Assembly (NCBI GenBank): GCA_013329905.1
Contig: DUJH01000014.1
Coordinates: 5,199 to 10,756, forward strand
Direction: 5' to 3'
Length of the DNA stretch: 5,558 nt
From: Candidatus Thalassarchaeaceae archaeon
Lineage (GTDB): Archaea > Thermoplasmatota > Poseidoniia > Poseidoniales > Thalassarchaeaceae
Below the pieces are notes generated by a model. That model was not told the DNA's origin, made no database searches, and worked only from the letters and a program-made list of their open reading frames with translations. Made by a program: the position numbers and the translations under genes. Positions 5,322 to 5,558 of the stretch are shown here, in pieces (positions within the stretch are counted from its first letter, which is position 1; each line of letters opens with the position of its first letter).

Positions 5322-5558
5322 GCGTCGGTCTGCTCAGCAGAGAGTCTCTCGAGGTTGTTGACAATGGTGTCACGAGTGCTCCGATAGATATCGATTGGTC
5401 CGCCAACAGGGTCGTCTAAACCCCAATCCTCTGCAATTGGTAGCATGGGGCAATGAACTCCGCATCCCATGCTGATGATCATGTCCCAACCCTCAGTCTC
5501 TACATCATCAACTGACTTCGGGCTGAGACCCTCCGTCGAGACTCCAATTTCCTGAAGA
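5318..5558 (-). CDS. arsC: Arsenate reductase, low-molecular-weight phosphatase family (N-terminus outside window)
   Basis: Likely reduces arsenate to arsenite in the cytoplasm for arsenic detoxification. The visible part is the last 79 codons in the frame starting at 5557 and ending at TAG 5318-5320. It shows SMGCGVHCP at partial residues 29-37, matching the MGCGxxCP segment of ArsC-type members, and EDWGLDDP (43-50), whose DP aspartate is the general acid of the phosphatase fold. A charged helix follows (YRSTRDTIVNNLERL), matching the family's C-terminal helix after the D-P loop. The catalytic CX5R P-loop lies near the N-terminus and is beyond the window. The two cysteines, four residues apart, would be the redox relay pair; the reductant partner (thioredoxin, or another thiol) cannot be inferred. 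An alternative is a plain protein-tyrosine phosphatase of the same fold, but the cysteine segment favours ArsC. The tRNA-Gly gene follows 29 bases downstream on the same strand. Confidence 0.8.
   Translation of the reverse strand, partial: LQEIGVSTEGLSPKSVDDVETEGWDMIISMGCGVHCPMLPIAEDWGLDDPVGGPIDIYRSTRDTIVNNLERLSAEQTDA

Noticed and set aside
5218..5379. ACGAGTGC in the tRNA end recurs at 5372-5379, as a possible attachment-site duplication
   Set aside because: Only 8 bases, inside the arsC coding frame, with no integrase or insert between; chance match.
5016..5419. Small + strand frames over the tRNA giving peptides such as RVPGFEPG and CRDLNPGS
   Set aside because: These are the familiar artefact of translating the antisense of a tRNA T arm; no coding support.

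Overview
The window looks like a piece of a mid-GC archaeal genome, most plausibly a marine Group II euryarchaeon (Poseidoniales) or a relative. The clues are very acidic secreted proteins anchored by one C-terminal helix with a short cytoplasmic tail, aspartate-rich TSP3-type calcium repeats, no clear Shine-Dalgarno at the preferred start of the second gene, and a tRNA-Gly with A73 (the archaeal/eukaryotic state, where bacteria have U73). This assignment is an inference; no phylogenetic marker gene is present.

Layout. (1) Positions 1-2772, + strand: the C-terminal 923 codons of a large surface protein. It has a glycosylation-rich beta-repeat half, three Ig-like domains and a C-terminal membrane anchor. 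No signal peptide is visible, so the true start probably lies upstream. (2) Positions 2834-5203, + strand (alternative start 2756, overlapping gene 1): a second type-I membrane surface protein with a signal peptide, a Trp-rich N-terminal domain of unknown family, about 21 DxDxDGxxD-like segments arranged in a precise 75-residue super-repeat, a membrane helix and a short cytoplasmic tail. (3) Positions 5191-5214: a possible terminator hairpin spanning the stop codon of gene 2. (4) Positions 5214-5288, - strand: tRNA-Gly(GCC) with encoded CCA. (5) Positions 5318-5558, - strand: the C-terminal 79 codons of an arsenate reductase of the low-molecular-weight phosphatase family, running off the window.

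Genes 1 and 2 share strand, topology and close spacing, so they are probably co-transcribed and may build or decorate the same cell surface. The arsC end and tRNA-Gly form an opposing, converging block. I see no mobile element, CRISPR array, riboswitch, defence system or replication origin. The most interesting structure is the regular repeat array of gene 2: a cysteine pair recurs at 75-residue spacing, is lost together in the shortened last unit, and is accompanied by a different added cysteine pair in the first unit. No intergenic stretch exceeds 300 bases; the longest is about 60 bases between genes 1 and 2.
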